Assembly: GCF_014897815.1 (NCBI RefSeq)
Contig: NZ_JABUZG010000046.1
Location: 1 to 64,000, forward strand
Direction: 5' to 3'
From: Psychrobacter sp. PG1
GTDB taxonomy: Bacteria > Pseudomonadota > Gammaproteobacteria > Pseudomonadales > Moraxellaceae
Length of the DNA: 64,000 bases
In this document: positions 55,767 through 64,000 of the stretch, in pieces
Numbering within the stretch: position 1 is the stretch's first letter
Layout: every line of letters begins with the position of its first letter
Translations under genes and position numbers: made by a program
The notes under the pieces: generated by a model
What the model saw: only the letters and a program-made list of their open reading frames with translations
Databases searched by the model: none
Told to the model about the DNA's origin: nothing

Positions 55767-57011
55767 CTACTGAGGGGTATTGGTTTTGGACAGATCGCTC
55801 TCTATGGGTTCACATCCTGCGCTATGCAGATATTTATGCATCCATGGTGACTTACCGTAAAAAGCCCCGTTGATCTGAGTTTGCTCTATCAAGTATTCAC
55901 GGAATCTAAGATAAAACTCATTGTCTGGGCGGTTAGGTCGTTGCCAAAACTCATTAAGTGGTTTTTGATCTATCAGTTTCGGCGTATCATAAATCGCGCG
56001 ACCCATGATCTTGGTAGGTTTTTTGTGATATACCGATTGCAAACCTGTCGTGCTATTGATGGTCACCATCCCAATACTGTGTTTCATCAAGGTTGGCAGG
56101 TGCATGTCGCAACCATAAAACACACGATCCGCCAGTTGATAGCGTCTAGCCAAGCTAAATACCAGCTCGCGATAATCTCGATGACCACGATCTAACGGAT
56201 GATGCTTGAATACTAGTAATTGCTGCTTATCAGCATACTCTGCAAAGCTGGCAATAGACTCATCAATAAACTGCACCACATCACGATAGTCACTATGATG
56301 GGTAATCTGCGAGTCATTATGCACTTGTAAACTAATCAAAAAATAATTATTGCTTTGTTCTTTGGTCAGCTTATTTTGCAATCGCTTATCAGGTAAATAC
56401 CCTCGCAATTTACGCCATGGTGCTTTGAGCCAAGCGATTGCTTCTTGCCACGCCGTCATACCGCGATAGTGCGAATAATGCGGATAGCGACTTTTGTATA
56501 TCCAAACGATAATATAGTAGACAATCGCAGCGATACTCAAACGATAAAATCGATTGTGAGTATACAATGGTTTATCATTGGCTTTTTTGAGCGCTTTAAT
56601 ATCTGCCGTATTTAAGCGCGAATAGCCATTAATGCCATATTCTTGCAATGTAATGTAATCGGGACGCAAGTAGCCTTCTTCAAATACAAAAAAAGAGGTG
56701 CCCAACTGCTCACTGATATAAGCAGCTTGGGTGTGATGCGGACGACAATCACCAAAACAGACAATCGCATCAATACTATTTTCTTCGATGAAAGCCTGCA
56801 ACCAAGAAGAGAACTGCGCTAATGTATCGGTATATTCATAGGTATTATCATGATGATAAAAGAATGCATCACCTGCATTAAAGTTAATCTTACTAACTTT
56901 AATATTTTGAGTTTGCAAAAATGTCGAAAAACGGTTAAAGAATCCGCCCATCTTTCCTTGTAACAGCAAGACGTGTCGATGAGTAAGCAAGTGAGACATC
57001 GAAGCTGCCAT
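55767..57011 (-). CDS. kpsS: Capsule Kdo-linker glycosyltransferase KpsS
   Basis: 414 residues, KpsS/LipB family. KpsS adds the first beta-Kdo to the lysophosphatidylglycerol anchor of group-2 capsules in the cytoplasm. Family segments: VLLLQGKMGGFFNRF, IVCFGDCRPHHTQAAYI, FVFEEGYLRPDYITLQEYGING, VFKHHPLDRGHRDY, GMVTINSTTGLQSV. The ATG at 57011 is used; a second ATG four codons later is equally plausible. Last gene of the capsule operon, after kpsC. Confidence 0.92.
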   Translation of the reverse strand: MAASMSHLLTHRHVLLLQGKMGGFFNRFSTFLQTQNIKVSKINFNAGDAFFYHHDNTYEYTDTLAQFSSWLQAFIEENSIDAIVCFGDCRPHHTQAAYISEQLGTSFFVFEEGYLRPDYITLQEYGINGYSRLNTADIKALKKANDKPLYTHNRFYRLSIAAIVYYIIVWIYKSRYPHYSHYRGMTAWQEAIAWLKAPWRKLRGYLPDKRLQNKLTKEQSNNYFLISLQVHNDSQITHHSDYRDVVQFIDESIASFAEYADKQQLLVFKHHPLDRGHRDYRELVFSLARRYQLADRVFYGCDMHLPTLMKHSIGMVTINSTTGLQSVYHKKPTKIMGRAIYDTPKLIDQKPLNEFWQRPNRPDNEFYLRFREYLIEQTQINGAFYGKSPWMHKYLHSAGCEPIESDLSKTNTPQ

Positions 57012-57171
57012 AGTATTGAATTACCATTAATGAGAAGATGAAGGATAAAAGCGGGATTATTTATTAAACAACTTGAATATTAAGCCGTGTGAATACACAT
57101 CAATCATCACTGATTATACCGAAAAAGCCCCTACTTGTCGCAATGGATTTGCGTCACAAGTTTAGAATAAA

Positions 57172-59754
57172 CTAACGAGATAGTTTACGCAGGCGCTGCT
57201 GCCATTGATGACGCTGCTGCATAAAACGAGTAGTCGCTTGGCGTTTAAAATTTTCAGATAGCGTGGGTAAAACTGAAGTCGCATGGTTAATCGAGCTATT
57301 TATAGGGTTAGATATTTGCGCTTGAGATTCTGTATTATGAATATCTTTAAGCAAAGGAGCGCTTTTAGGAGGGTATAAATAGTCAATCACTTGCTCTACT
57401 TGTGCAAGCCCGTAGCCATTAGGTAAACGATATAAGGGATAGCGAATAAGCGCACAATATAATAATTGCTCAAGCGTTAATGCAGTGTCGCGTTTCCGTC
57501 TCTCTAAATAGTCAGCTTTCGGTGAAAACTGGGCATCAATATCTGCCGTTAACCCCCAACCAGCATAAAACGGTAAGCCGTAGCAAGTAACGTCTAAACC
57601 GCGCAGCAACGCCTCAAAGCCAGTCAATGAGCTAATCGTATGTACTTCATCAACACACTCTAAGCAATCAGGCATCGCGGTATCATAGGCGACGGCACTG
57701 ACCTGTTGTAAAAAATCTGCGCTAACCTTACCAGCCCTTAGTCCTGCTTCAACGTCAGGATGCGGCTTATAAATAAGATAAGCCTCAGGATTGTCTTGGC
57801 ATACACGCTCAATCAAGCCGCTGTTGGTTTTGATCGTTGAGCCGCAGTACTGCACCGATAAATCATCTTCGACTTGACCGATGATAAGAATACGGCGCTT
57901 GCCAGATACCCTAGCCTCATGCATCCAAGAAGTATACTGGTTATTAGCACTGTCGACCTCAGCCCCAACATTGTATTTACTCACCCGCTGATTCAGCAAT
58001 TTATCTTGCAGCTGTTGTACACGGACACTTTGCTGTGGGTTCAATACCTGACAATGGCATAGCAGCGTCTCTAAATCTGAAGGCTGGGTCGCATCATAAT
58101 AAATGCCTTGCTTGTCTATGACGACCGACAACGGTGCTAACAACGTCGCGCCCAAACCATTTGATCGGATAAATCCATCTTCCATACAGTATATAGACGG
58201 TATGGATAAATGTGGCTGTTTCTCAAGCTTACGCTGTAATTTATTTTGTACTTGTTGCCGCTTAGCCAAACCCCACACTAATAGAGGCTGCTGATAATCA
58301 ACACGAAAATGATCAGGATGCAATAAATTCTTGAGACGTGGCTTGGGTTTGATAAATAATGTCGTACGCGGTAGATTCGTAAAAGCTTTTACAAATGGTA
58401 ATTTCCAGCGACTAAATTCATATATCGTGAGATCCCCTTCAAGGCGCGCTTGCCAATATCGATTAGTCACTAGCCATTCTATCGCTGTATCAATATCACA
58501 GGCTTGCTTGGTGGCTGGATCTACATAACGACTATAATCTATATAGGCGCTATAAAATAACGTTTCTAACGTCGCAGATATTTTTTTAGCAAATGATGTA
58601 GGAAACAACGCAGGATTTGAATGTCCCTGAGCCTCTAGCAGTTTGCTGACAAGTTTTTGACGACGTTTTTCGACCGCTTTAAGCAGCTTTTTGGGTGCGC
58701 CGCTGTCATCAGTTAGACCCCAGCCACTATACCAATTGACCCCGAAGCAATGTAATGCTTTACCTAACATCAACCCTTCAAAGCCCATATGTGAGCTGAC
58801 CGTATAAACATGGTCAACTTGCTCTAATAGCTGTATAGGATTGAATGCTTGAGTTAATAGCCGAACCTGTTTAGGTAGTTTTAAACGGGTCAGGTATCCT
58901 GATTTTGACGCAGGATGTGCCTTTATCCAAATATGGGCATGAGGATGATTACGACACGCAGATTTTAACATCTTCTTAAACTGACGTTTATCCGCGCCCG
59001 CACCGGTGATAGAAGCATCACCAACCACTTGGTCAATCAATAAAACATGCGATTTCAAGGAATCTGCCGTTGTATTAGCGCCGTCTTCACTTATCAATTC
59101 ATCCAAGGATGGACAATCGATCACTGCGTTATATTTACTGAGCTGCTCATTACAAATACGTGCCATCAATTGCCGCGCACGCGCGTCATCTATTTCATAA
59201 TTATTAGGCGTAGTAGCATTTTTAGTACGCGCAATAATCAGCCGCTCAAGGCGTGAGTCATGCGTCGTATCAAAATAAATACCAAGGTCATCAACGACGA
59301 CACTCAGGCCATGACGGCTACCAATACCAGAATCTAATGAGCGCAAAAAGCCATCTTCGACACTCAATGTCTCAAGCTTTTGCCGAGTAGCCACTTTATT
59401 AGCTCGTTGATAACTTTTTTTGCGACCCCAACCGATAAAGGCATCGGGTTGCTGACAAGAGAGAGAGGAACTGGACAAATGAGTTATCTGATTTTTTATC
59501 ATGTTTGGTAATGGCAATGCAGACAGTAAATGCGTTTTATCTGCATTGATACGTTGCTGTATACCTGACCACGGATACCAGCGCTGAATATCTGCTTGCA
59601 ATACCTGAGACAAAAGTACATTATTTTGACGCATACCTTTACCAATGAACGCCAAATGCTGTGGCAATTGGTATGGGGATGATGGCAAAAGCAAGGCATT
59701 ATCAGAGTGAGAGGTCACTGCCACATTGACATCATCTGCCGCGCTTTTTGCCAT
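57172..59754 (-). CDS. kpsC: Capsule Kdo-linker glycosyltransferase KpsC
   Basis: 860 residues, KpsC/LipA family. It has two homologous glycosyltransferase halves that extend the poly-beta-Kdo linker with alternating linkages: N half (FIGWGRKKSYQRAN, VEDGFLRSLDSGIG, WIKAHPASKSGYL, TVSSHMGFEGLMLGK, FGVNWYSGWGLTDD) and C half (VWGLAKRQQ, MEDGFIRSNGLGA, LIYKPHPDVEAGL, TISSLTGFEALLRG, YGLPFYAGWGLTAD). The ATG at 59754 has AGGG eight bases upstream; a GTG three codons earlier is rejected. Confidence 0.95.
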   Translation of the reverse strand: MAKSAADDVNVAVTSHSDNALLLPSSPYQLPQHLAFIGKGMRQNNVLLSQVLQADIQRWYPWSGIQQRINADKTHLLSALPLPNMIKNQITHLSSSSLSCQQPDAFIGWGRKKSYQRANKVATRQKLETLSVEDGFLRSLDSGIGSRHGLSVVVDDLGIYFDTTHDSRLERLIIARTKNATTPNNYEIDDARARQLMARICNEQLSKYNAVIDCPSLDELISEDGANTTADSLKSHVLLIDQVVGDASITGAGADKRQFKKMLKSACRNHPHAHIWIKAHPASKSGYLTRLKLPKQVRLLTQAFNPIQLLEQVDHVYTVSSHMGFEGLMLGKALHCFGVNWYSGWGLTDDSGAPKKLLKAVEKRRQKLVSKLLEAQGHSNPALFPTSFAKKISATLETLFYSAYIDYSRYVDPATKQACDIDTAIEWLVTNRYWQARLEGDLTIYEFSRWKLPFVKAFTNLPRTTLFIKPKPRLKNLLHPDHFRVDYQQPLLVWGLAKRQQVQNKLQRKLEKQPHLSIPSIYCMEDGFIRSNGLGATLLAPLSVVIDKQGIYYDATQPSDLETLLCHCQVLNPQQSVRVQQLQDKLLNQRVSKYNVGAEVDSANNQYTSWMHEARVSGKRRILIIGQVEDDLSVQYCGSTIKTNSGLIERVCQDNPEAYLIYKPHPDVEAGLRAGKVSADFLQQVSAVAYDTAMPDCLECVDEVHTISSLTGFEALLRGLDVTCYGLPFYAGWGLTADIDAQFSPKADYLERRKRDTALTLEQLLYCALIRYPLYRLPNGYGLAQVEQVIDYLYPPKSAPLLKDIHNTESQAQISNPINSSINHATSVLPTLSENFKRQATTRFMQQRHQWQQRLRKLSR

Positions 59755-59834
59755 TTTTAACACCCTTATTCATTACTTTTGCATCTATCTATGCAAATGA
59801 CTTGTTCTCTTGTTATACAACTTTTCAATAATGG

Positions 59835-61616
59835 TTATAAATCGAGAACCACTTTGGCAGCAATGGCCAACTGATAAACAATTTGCGATAAGCCGCGAGC
59901 AATTTCTACGCGCTTGGTTTTGACTTTCGGTAATACCATAATCTCATCGCCTTGCTGGATACGATAAGCGGTATTGACCACCTCACTGGCGCCATTTTGA
60001 TGGATAATCAAGATTTCTTTAACATCAGCATTGTCAGAGAAACCGCCTGAATTGGCAACATAATCACCAACGGTATAATCTGGATTAAAGGTCAGCGCGC
60101 CTTGTGCTCGTACTTGACCATTAACGGTAATGACAGACGTTTGCGCAGGTATCTCAATGATATCACCTTGCTGCAGAATAATATCCTGCCACGAATTCGG
60201 GACGACAACAATTTGACCCGTCGTTTTAACATTCCGCGCTTTGGCAACAAACTGCTTAACCAACGCTGCATCGTCTTGACGCAGTGCAGCTTCTTCACGA
60301 GTGGTCGACTGCGTGGCAAGCGTCAGCTCTTCTAGGCGATCGAGCGACTCATTAATCATGCGTTTTTGTTGCTCAGCAACAGACTCACGATAAATGGTCA
60401 GATGAGTCAGTTTAGCGAGTGGGCTTGGCTGTAGCTGTGGCACGATGTCCTTTAAGCGAGCACCATATGGTACAACCATGGCACCATTACCCGTATGCGC
60501 ACCTTTTACTTGCACCGCAATTGTGCCCGCATAGCGATCGGAGGTAACTACCATCTGATCACCATTATAAACAGGCACGTTTTGAGCTTCTGCCAACGAG
60601 TAATATTCTGCCGTCTGCGCGCGTCCTGCACTGCGAGTGATACTAACGTTGGTCGCATTTGCTGCTGGATTGGCCACTTGCAATACATCACCAATGGTCA
60701 GATCGTTCACATCAAATTCAAAGGTATATTCGTTTTGGACTTGACCGCCTACTTCAAAGGTTTTTTTCTGCGGCGCGACCGTAATCACATCGCCGTCACG
60801 AAAAGAGAATGCTTGTAATTTACCCGCTAGTAAAAAATCATACAGGTTGACTTGCTGTAGCATTTGCCCATTACGTTTGATTTGAATATCAATATAACTA
60901 CCACGTGTTGGGTCAACGCCGCCTGCTCTATCCAAATAAGACAATACAGAGTCTGCTGCTAAACCGCCGTAATAACCAGGTTGTTTAACGAAACCTGTTA
61001 CAAATACTTTTACTGGCTGTGCTTGTTCTAATGAAGCATACACGCCAACGTTCGAGCGATAAATACGACTGACAGCACTTTTTACCACATTTTGTAGACT
61101 GCCATTTTGCACACCTGAGACACGTACTGGACCGATATTTGGCAAGAAAATATTGCCTTGTGGGTCGACGGTCATGGTAGCAGCATATTGATAAGCGCCC
61201 CACATCCGTACTTGGACGTTATCACCCGGGTTGATCACGTAACTGTCATTAAAGGTAGAGCCAGAGGTGGTCGAAAATGCTCCACGGAAGAGCTGCTCAC
61301 CAAACATCATGTCTTGCGTATTGATTTCTTGATAGGGGCGCGTGGTATTGATGACTGACTGACTTGGCAAGCTTGAGGCATTAACCGCTTCTTGCGCGGT
61401 CGCCTGTCCTGATACACCACCTGCAAATGCCTGTGTTGAGACATTGATGTTATTGCTATTTTGGTCTTGACTCATGCTGTTATTGCTGGTGCCAAAGCTA
61501 GATCCTGAGATTTGATCAGCATAACTGCCTGCTGCTAGTGCTGATACACTGCTGGCTGCCATGGCCAAACTTAACACTTTTATCACGGTCACAATAGGAC
61601 GTGGTTTCATATTCAT
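59835..61616 (-). CDS. kpsD: Capsule polysaccharide outer-membrane export protein KpsD
   Basis: 593 residues, Wza/KpsD-like OPX protein forming the outer-membrane/periplasmic conduit. Signal peptide at about 1-29, an Asn/Ser-rich stretch, a Poly_export domain (YVINPGDNVQVRMWGAYQYAATMTVD, GNIFLPNIGPVRVSG) and several SLBB domains (KVFVTGFVKQPGYYGG, VITVNGQVRAQGALTF, GDYVANSGGFSDNADVKEI). No lipobox is seen, so like KpsD rather than lipidated Wza. It is between kpsE and kpsC. Confidence 0.93.
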   Translation of the reverse strand: MNMKPRPIVTVIKVLSLAMAASSVSALAAGSYADQISGSSFGTSNNSMSQDQNSNNINVSTQAFAGGVSGQATAQEAVNASSLPSQSVINTTRPYQEINTQDMMFGEQLFRGAFSTTSGSTFNDSYVINPGDNVQVRMWGAYQYAATMTVDPQGNIFLPNIGPVRVSGVQNGSLQNVVKSAVSRIYRSNVGVYASLEQAQPVKVFVTGFVKQPGYYGGLAADSVLSYLDRAGGVDPTRGSYIDIQIKRNGQMLQQVNLYDFLLAGKLQAFSFRDGDVITVAPQKKTFEVGGQVQNEYTFEFDVNDLTIGDVLQVANPAANATNVSITRSAGRAQTAEYYSLAEAQNVPVYNGDQMVVTSDRYAGTIAVQVKGAHTGNGAMVVPYGARLKDIVPQLQPSPLAKLTHLTIYRESVAEQQKRMINESLDRLEELTLATQSTTREEAALRQDDAALVKQFVAKARNVKTTGQIVVVPNSWQDIILQQGDIIEIPAQTSVITVNGQVRAQGALTFNPDYTVGDYVANSGGFSDNADVKEILIIHQNGASEVVNTAYRIQQGDEIMVLPKVKTKRVEIARGLSQIVYQLAIAAKVVLDL

Positions 61617-61671
61617 GAGTGGTATTCCTTTGCTGATCTATCGATCATTACTGATATCTGGTGTGTTAAAA

Positions 61672-62787
61672 CTAGCTACGATGATCACGGACAACCGCCA
61701 TCACTAGGCGCACAAATCCATAAAGCATTAAAAGTAATGCTAGCGACGTCCAAATAATATAAGCACGGCGTGGATAAGTTGCTTCTTCAGCTTGATATGG
61801 TGTTGAGATGACAATCAAATTTTTCATCTTTTTAAAGGCTTCTAAACGTGCCTTCTCAAGTGAAGATAACGACAATTTATAGAGCTCAGTAGCGAAATCA
61901 ACATCTGCCTTGATAGTCTCAAACTGTACCGCTTGACGGTTTAACTTGGTGGTATTCGGTGATGTCAGCTTGGTTTGCTCTTGGTTGATTTGCTCTTCGA
62001 CTGCTTTAATCTGGCTTCTTAATGACACTACTTGCGGTGCATCTGGATTTAGATAGCTGAGTAATTGACGCTCTTCGGTACGTAATGAGCTTAATTGCGC
62101 TTGCAAACTACCAATCAGCTGATTCACAATTTGAGCATTGGATTGTGGATCGTAGATCTCATTTTCGTTTTGATACTTTAATAGCTGCTCTTTGGCATCA
62201 TTCAGGCGATCTTGTGATTCATCTAACTGTGTCTCAGCAAATACCAGCTGATCACGAGCCACCTCTTGTGAAATACGGTTGACGAACTGCTCAGACTCAT
62301 TGAGGATCGTTTTATTCAGCTCAAAAGCATACTTTGGATCAAAGGCTTCTGTCGATACTGACAGCACATAGCTTTGTTCATCAAGATTGATGTGTACACG
62401 CTTTTTGAAGTACTCAAGTAACTCTTCTTGTGTGGCATCAGGCTCAATCTCATTAAGCGGATCTGAGCCATCGACATGATACGCTTCGCGGAACTTGAAC
62501 TTATTATCAAGGCGCTTCACCATATCATTGGATAGAATATACTCGGTCAGATAAGTCGCATCTTCTTTACTGGTACTGTTCACACCCAACAAGGCCGACA
62601 GTCCACCGCCAGAAGGCACACTGGTATCACTGACTTGTTTGACCACCACATCAGCCGTCGAAATAAACCGCGGATGAGCAATGGTCATGACATAAAATAT
62701 CACCAATACCCAAGGGAGGACCACCAAGCCAATAAACAGCGAGAAGTCAATTATCTTATTTTTTCGCTTTGTGGACATGCTCTTCAT
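61672..62787 (-). CDS. kpsE: Capsule export inner-membrane polysaccharide copolymerase KpsE
   Basis: About 371 residues, KpsE/CtrB family. Two terminal membrane helices (IIDFSLFIGLVVLPWVLVIF and TSLALLLMLYGFVRLV) flank a large periplasmic domain with long coiled-coil segments (QLVFAETQLDESQDRLNDAK...QLLSYLNPDAPQVV). It links the KpsMT transporter to KpsD. The start overlaps the end of kpsT; ATG at 62787 or 62778 are both feasible, giving a 23-32 base overlap that implies translational coupling. Confidence 0.92.
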   Translation of the reverse strand: MKSMSTKRKNKIIDFSLFIGLVVLPWVLVIFYVMTIAHPRFISTADVVVKQVSDTSVPSGGGLSALLGVNSTSKEDATYLTEYILSNDMVKRLDNKFKFREAYHVDGSDPLNEIEPDATQEELLEYFKKRVHINLDEQSYVLSVSTEAFDPKYAFELNKTILNESEQFVNRISQEVARDQLVFAETQLDESQDRLNDAKEQLLKYQNENEIYDPQSNAQIVNQLIGSLQAQLSSLRTEERQLLSYLNPDAPQVVSLRSQIKAVEEQINQEQTKLTSPNTTKLNRQAVQFETIKADVDFATELYKLSLSSLEKARLEAFKKMKNLIVISTPYQAEEATYPRRAYIIWTSLALLLMLYGFVRLVMAVVRDHRS

Positions 62788-63427
62788 ATACCTCAATCGC
62801 TTCTGTTGTGTCTTCAAAGACGTGTGCTGTTTGATCCATTAGCACAATACCAATATCACAATTACGCTTAATATCACCGATGTTATGCGATACGATCAAA
62901 AACCCTGCTTGTTCACGGCGCGCGGCCAATATCTTTTCACTACGCTTACGAAAAGCCGCATCACCCACAGCGCCTGCTTCATCAAGCATATAATAATCAA
63001 AATCGAAGGCCAAGCTTAAACCAAACGTTAAGCGTGCTTTCATCCCTGAAGAGTAGCTTTTTACCGGCATATCAAAATAGTTTCCGATATCTGCGAACTC
63101 TTCGACAAAACGAATTTTTTCGTCAATATAGGGACCGCTTGAATAAAGACGGCAAACAAAGCGGACGTTTTGACGACCCGTCAAACTACCTTGGAAACCG
63201 CCGGCTACCCCTACTGGCCAAGAAATCGTCGAGTCGGTAATAATCTCTCCGTGATCAGGCTTATCTAGTCCGCAAATAATACGCAGCAAAGTCGATTTAC
63301 CCGCCCCGTTACGACCGAGTAAACCAACACTTTTTTTATCACCAATGGTCAGATTCAAATCTTTAAAGAGATAATGCCGACCCTGTTTGGTCATAAAGGA
63401 CTTAGAAACATTTCTAATTTCAATCAT
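62756..63427 (-). CDS. kpsT: Capsule ABC transporter ATP-binding protein KpsT
   Basis: 223 residues, ATPase of the KpsMT capsule exporter. Walker A GRNGAGKST at 38-46, signature SYSSGMKARLTFG (about 124-136), Walker B YYMLDEAGAVGD with Glu150, and switch His in LIVSHNIGD. It resembles the CtrD/BexA group. Starts 14 bases after the kpsM stop. Confidence 0.96.
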   Translation of the reverse strand: MIEIRNVSKSFMTKQGRHYLFKDLNLTIGDKKSVGLLGRNGAGKSTLLRIICGLDKPDHGEIITDSTISWPVGVAGGFQGSLTGRQNVRFVCRLYSSGPYIDEKIRFVEEFADIGNYFDMPVKSYSSGMKARLTFGLSLAFDFDYYMLDEAGAVGDAAFRKRSEKILAARREQAGFLIVSHNIGDIKRNCDIGIVLMDQTAHVFEDTTEAIEVYEEHVHKAKK

Positions 63428-63441
63428 TCACTTACCTGTCG

Positions 63442-64000
63442 TTATTTAGAACGTATTAAGTCTCTTTCTACCGCTTTATACATGAGCAGACCCAAGAAAT
63501 TTACTGCAACCATCCACTTTAAAAAGTAGCCTATATCAATATGATATGCAGGGTAAGTGGGAGATAGTGCATTTCTCATTAGCTCTATATTATGGACATA
63601 TGGAATATATAATAAATAACTTAGATATGGCTCAGGAATAATATGAATAGAATACATAATCCCAGATATAAAATATAAAATAGTAAAAATCAAACCTATA
63701 ATTTTGCTGATTTCACCACCATAATAACCGACAACCATCATAATCATCGCTAGACCAAACCCAAACAAAAATAAGGTCAACCAACAAAACAATACTACGT
63801 TCAAATGTGCAAGACTGATAGGAATACCAATAAAAGCAAGTATGACTAACAACAGTACAAAGGTAAAAAAATAAATCACTAGCTCTAAAAATGAGCGGGC
63901 AATAATGACGTCAATGTGACGTACTGATCGATACATTAAAAGCCCTTGATTGGCCTCAACTGCTCCTAACGCTCGTGTTGCTATGGTACTCATCATACGA
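63442..64000 (-). CDS. kpsM: Capsule ABC transporter permease KpsM (N-terminus outside window)
   Basis: Partial: at least 184 C-terminal residues; the frame is open to the right edge, so the start lies beyond the window (KpsM is about 260 residues). Membrane segments SFLELVIYFFTFVLLLVILAF, LFCWLTLFLFGFGLAMIMM, IIGLIFTILYFISGIMYSI and a C-terminal helix match the ABC2-type polysaccharide permease, with YLLYIPYVHNIELMR typical of KpsM/CtrC. It pairs with KpsT to export the capsule. Confidence 0.92.
   Translation of the reverse strand, partial: RMMSTIATRALGAVEANQGLLMYRSVRHIDVIIARSFLELVIYFFTFVLLLVILAFIGIPISLAHLNVVLFCWLTLFLFGFGLAMIMMVVGYYGGEISKIIGLIFTILYFISGIMYSIHIIPEPYLSYLLYIPYVHNIELMRNALSPTYPAYHIDIGYFLKWMVAVNFLGLLMYKAVERDLIRSK

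Noticed and set aside
1-64000. Prophage, integron or insertion sequence
   Set aside because: No transposase, integrase, phage structural gene or flanking inverted repeats were found; gene content is chromosomal housekeeping plus a capsule operon.

Overview
The window looks like ordinary chromosome from a gammaproteobacterium of the order Pseudomonadales, family Moraxellaceae, most likely Psychrobacter or a close relative. The reasons are the gene order gacS / cysM-exonuclease-rlmD-relA, the lepA-lepB-DUF4845-rnc-era-recO-pdxJ cluster, ileS-lspA, low-complexity N-terminal extensions on LspA and Era, and moderate-to-low GC with AT-rich intergenic DNA. The genus is inferred from gene content and order; no alignment was run. 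I saw no IS element, prophage, CRISPR array, tRNA or rRNA.

Layout. 1-8 kb: a periplasmic transthyretin-like hydrolase; serA divergent from a D-2-hydroxyglutarate dehydrogenase-like flavoprotein; a membrane-tethered BLUF photoreceptor; a GNAT-nitrilase fusion; a thioredoxin-like protein. 8-16 kb: ileS-lspA, then a GST and a cold-shock/DUF1294 membrane protein standing between lspA and the FKBP gene slpA, then an aldo-keto reductase and an acyltransferase. 16-23 kb: hflX (TTG start), an LrgA/LrgB pair, a lytic transglycosylase, and rpsB-tsf. 23-28 kb: a five-gene signalling operon (lipoprotein solute-binding sensor, membrane CheA-like kinase, CheY, two CheX phosphatases). 28-41 kb: a Bcr-type exporter, a crotonase, the GacS/BarA hybrid kinase, cysM, an exonuclease, rlmD, relA. 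41-48 kb: mutM, a small exported protein, mscL, typA, an OmpA/OprF-like porin, and an isolated FimT-like pseudopilin. 48-55 kb: the lepA to recO cluster ending in a visibly decayed pdxJ. 55-64 kb: a group-2 (ABC-dependent) capsule export operon, kpsM(partial)-T-E-D-C-S, running off the right edge.

How genes work together. SerA and the flavoprotein probably form the serine-synthesis couple in which 2-hydroxyglutarate made by SerA is re-oxidised. The SBP-kinase-CheY-CheX cassette looks like a self-contained ligand-to-phosphosignal module with its own phosphatases and no chemotaxis receptor or CheW. GacS and RelA sit side by side as global regulators. The Kps genes build and export a capsule on a Kdo linker. 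The ruined pdxJ predicts loss of the DXP-dependent route to vitamin B6 unless another copy or pathway exists elsewhere.

The least expected items are the pdxJ pseudogene, the CheA-like/double-CheX operon, the BLUF protein with a C-terminal membrane anchor, a roughly 50-residue insertion inside the GacS receiver domain, two copies of a dispersed intergenic repeat (about 2.2 and 17.9 kb), and two short-period degenerate tandem repeat arrays (16-bp near 5.1 kb, 19-bp near 16.1 kb).
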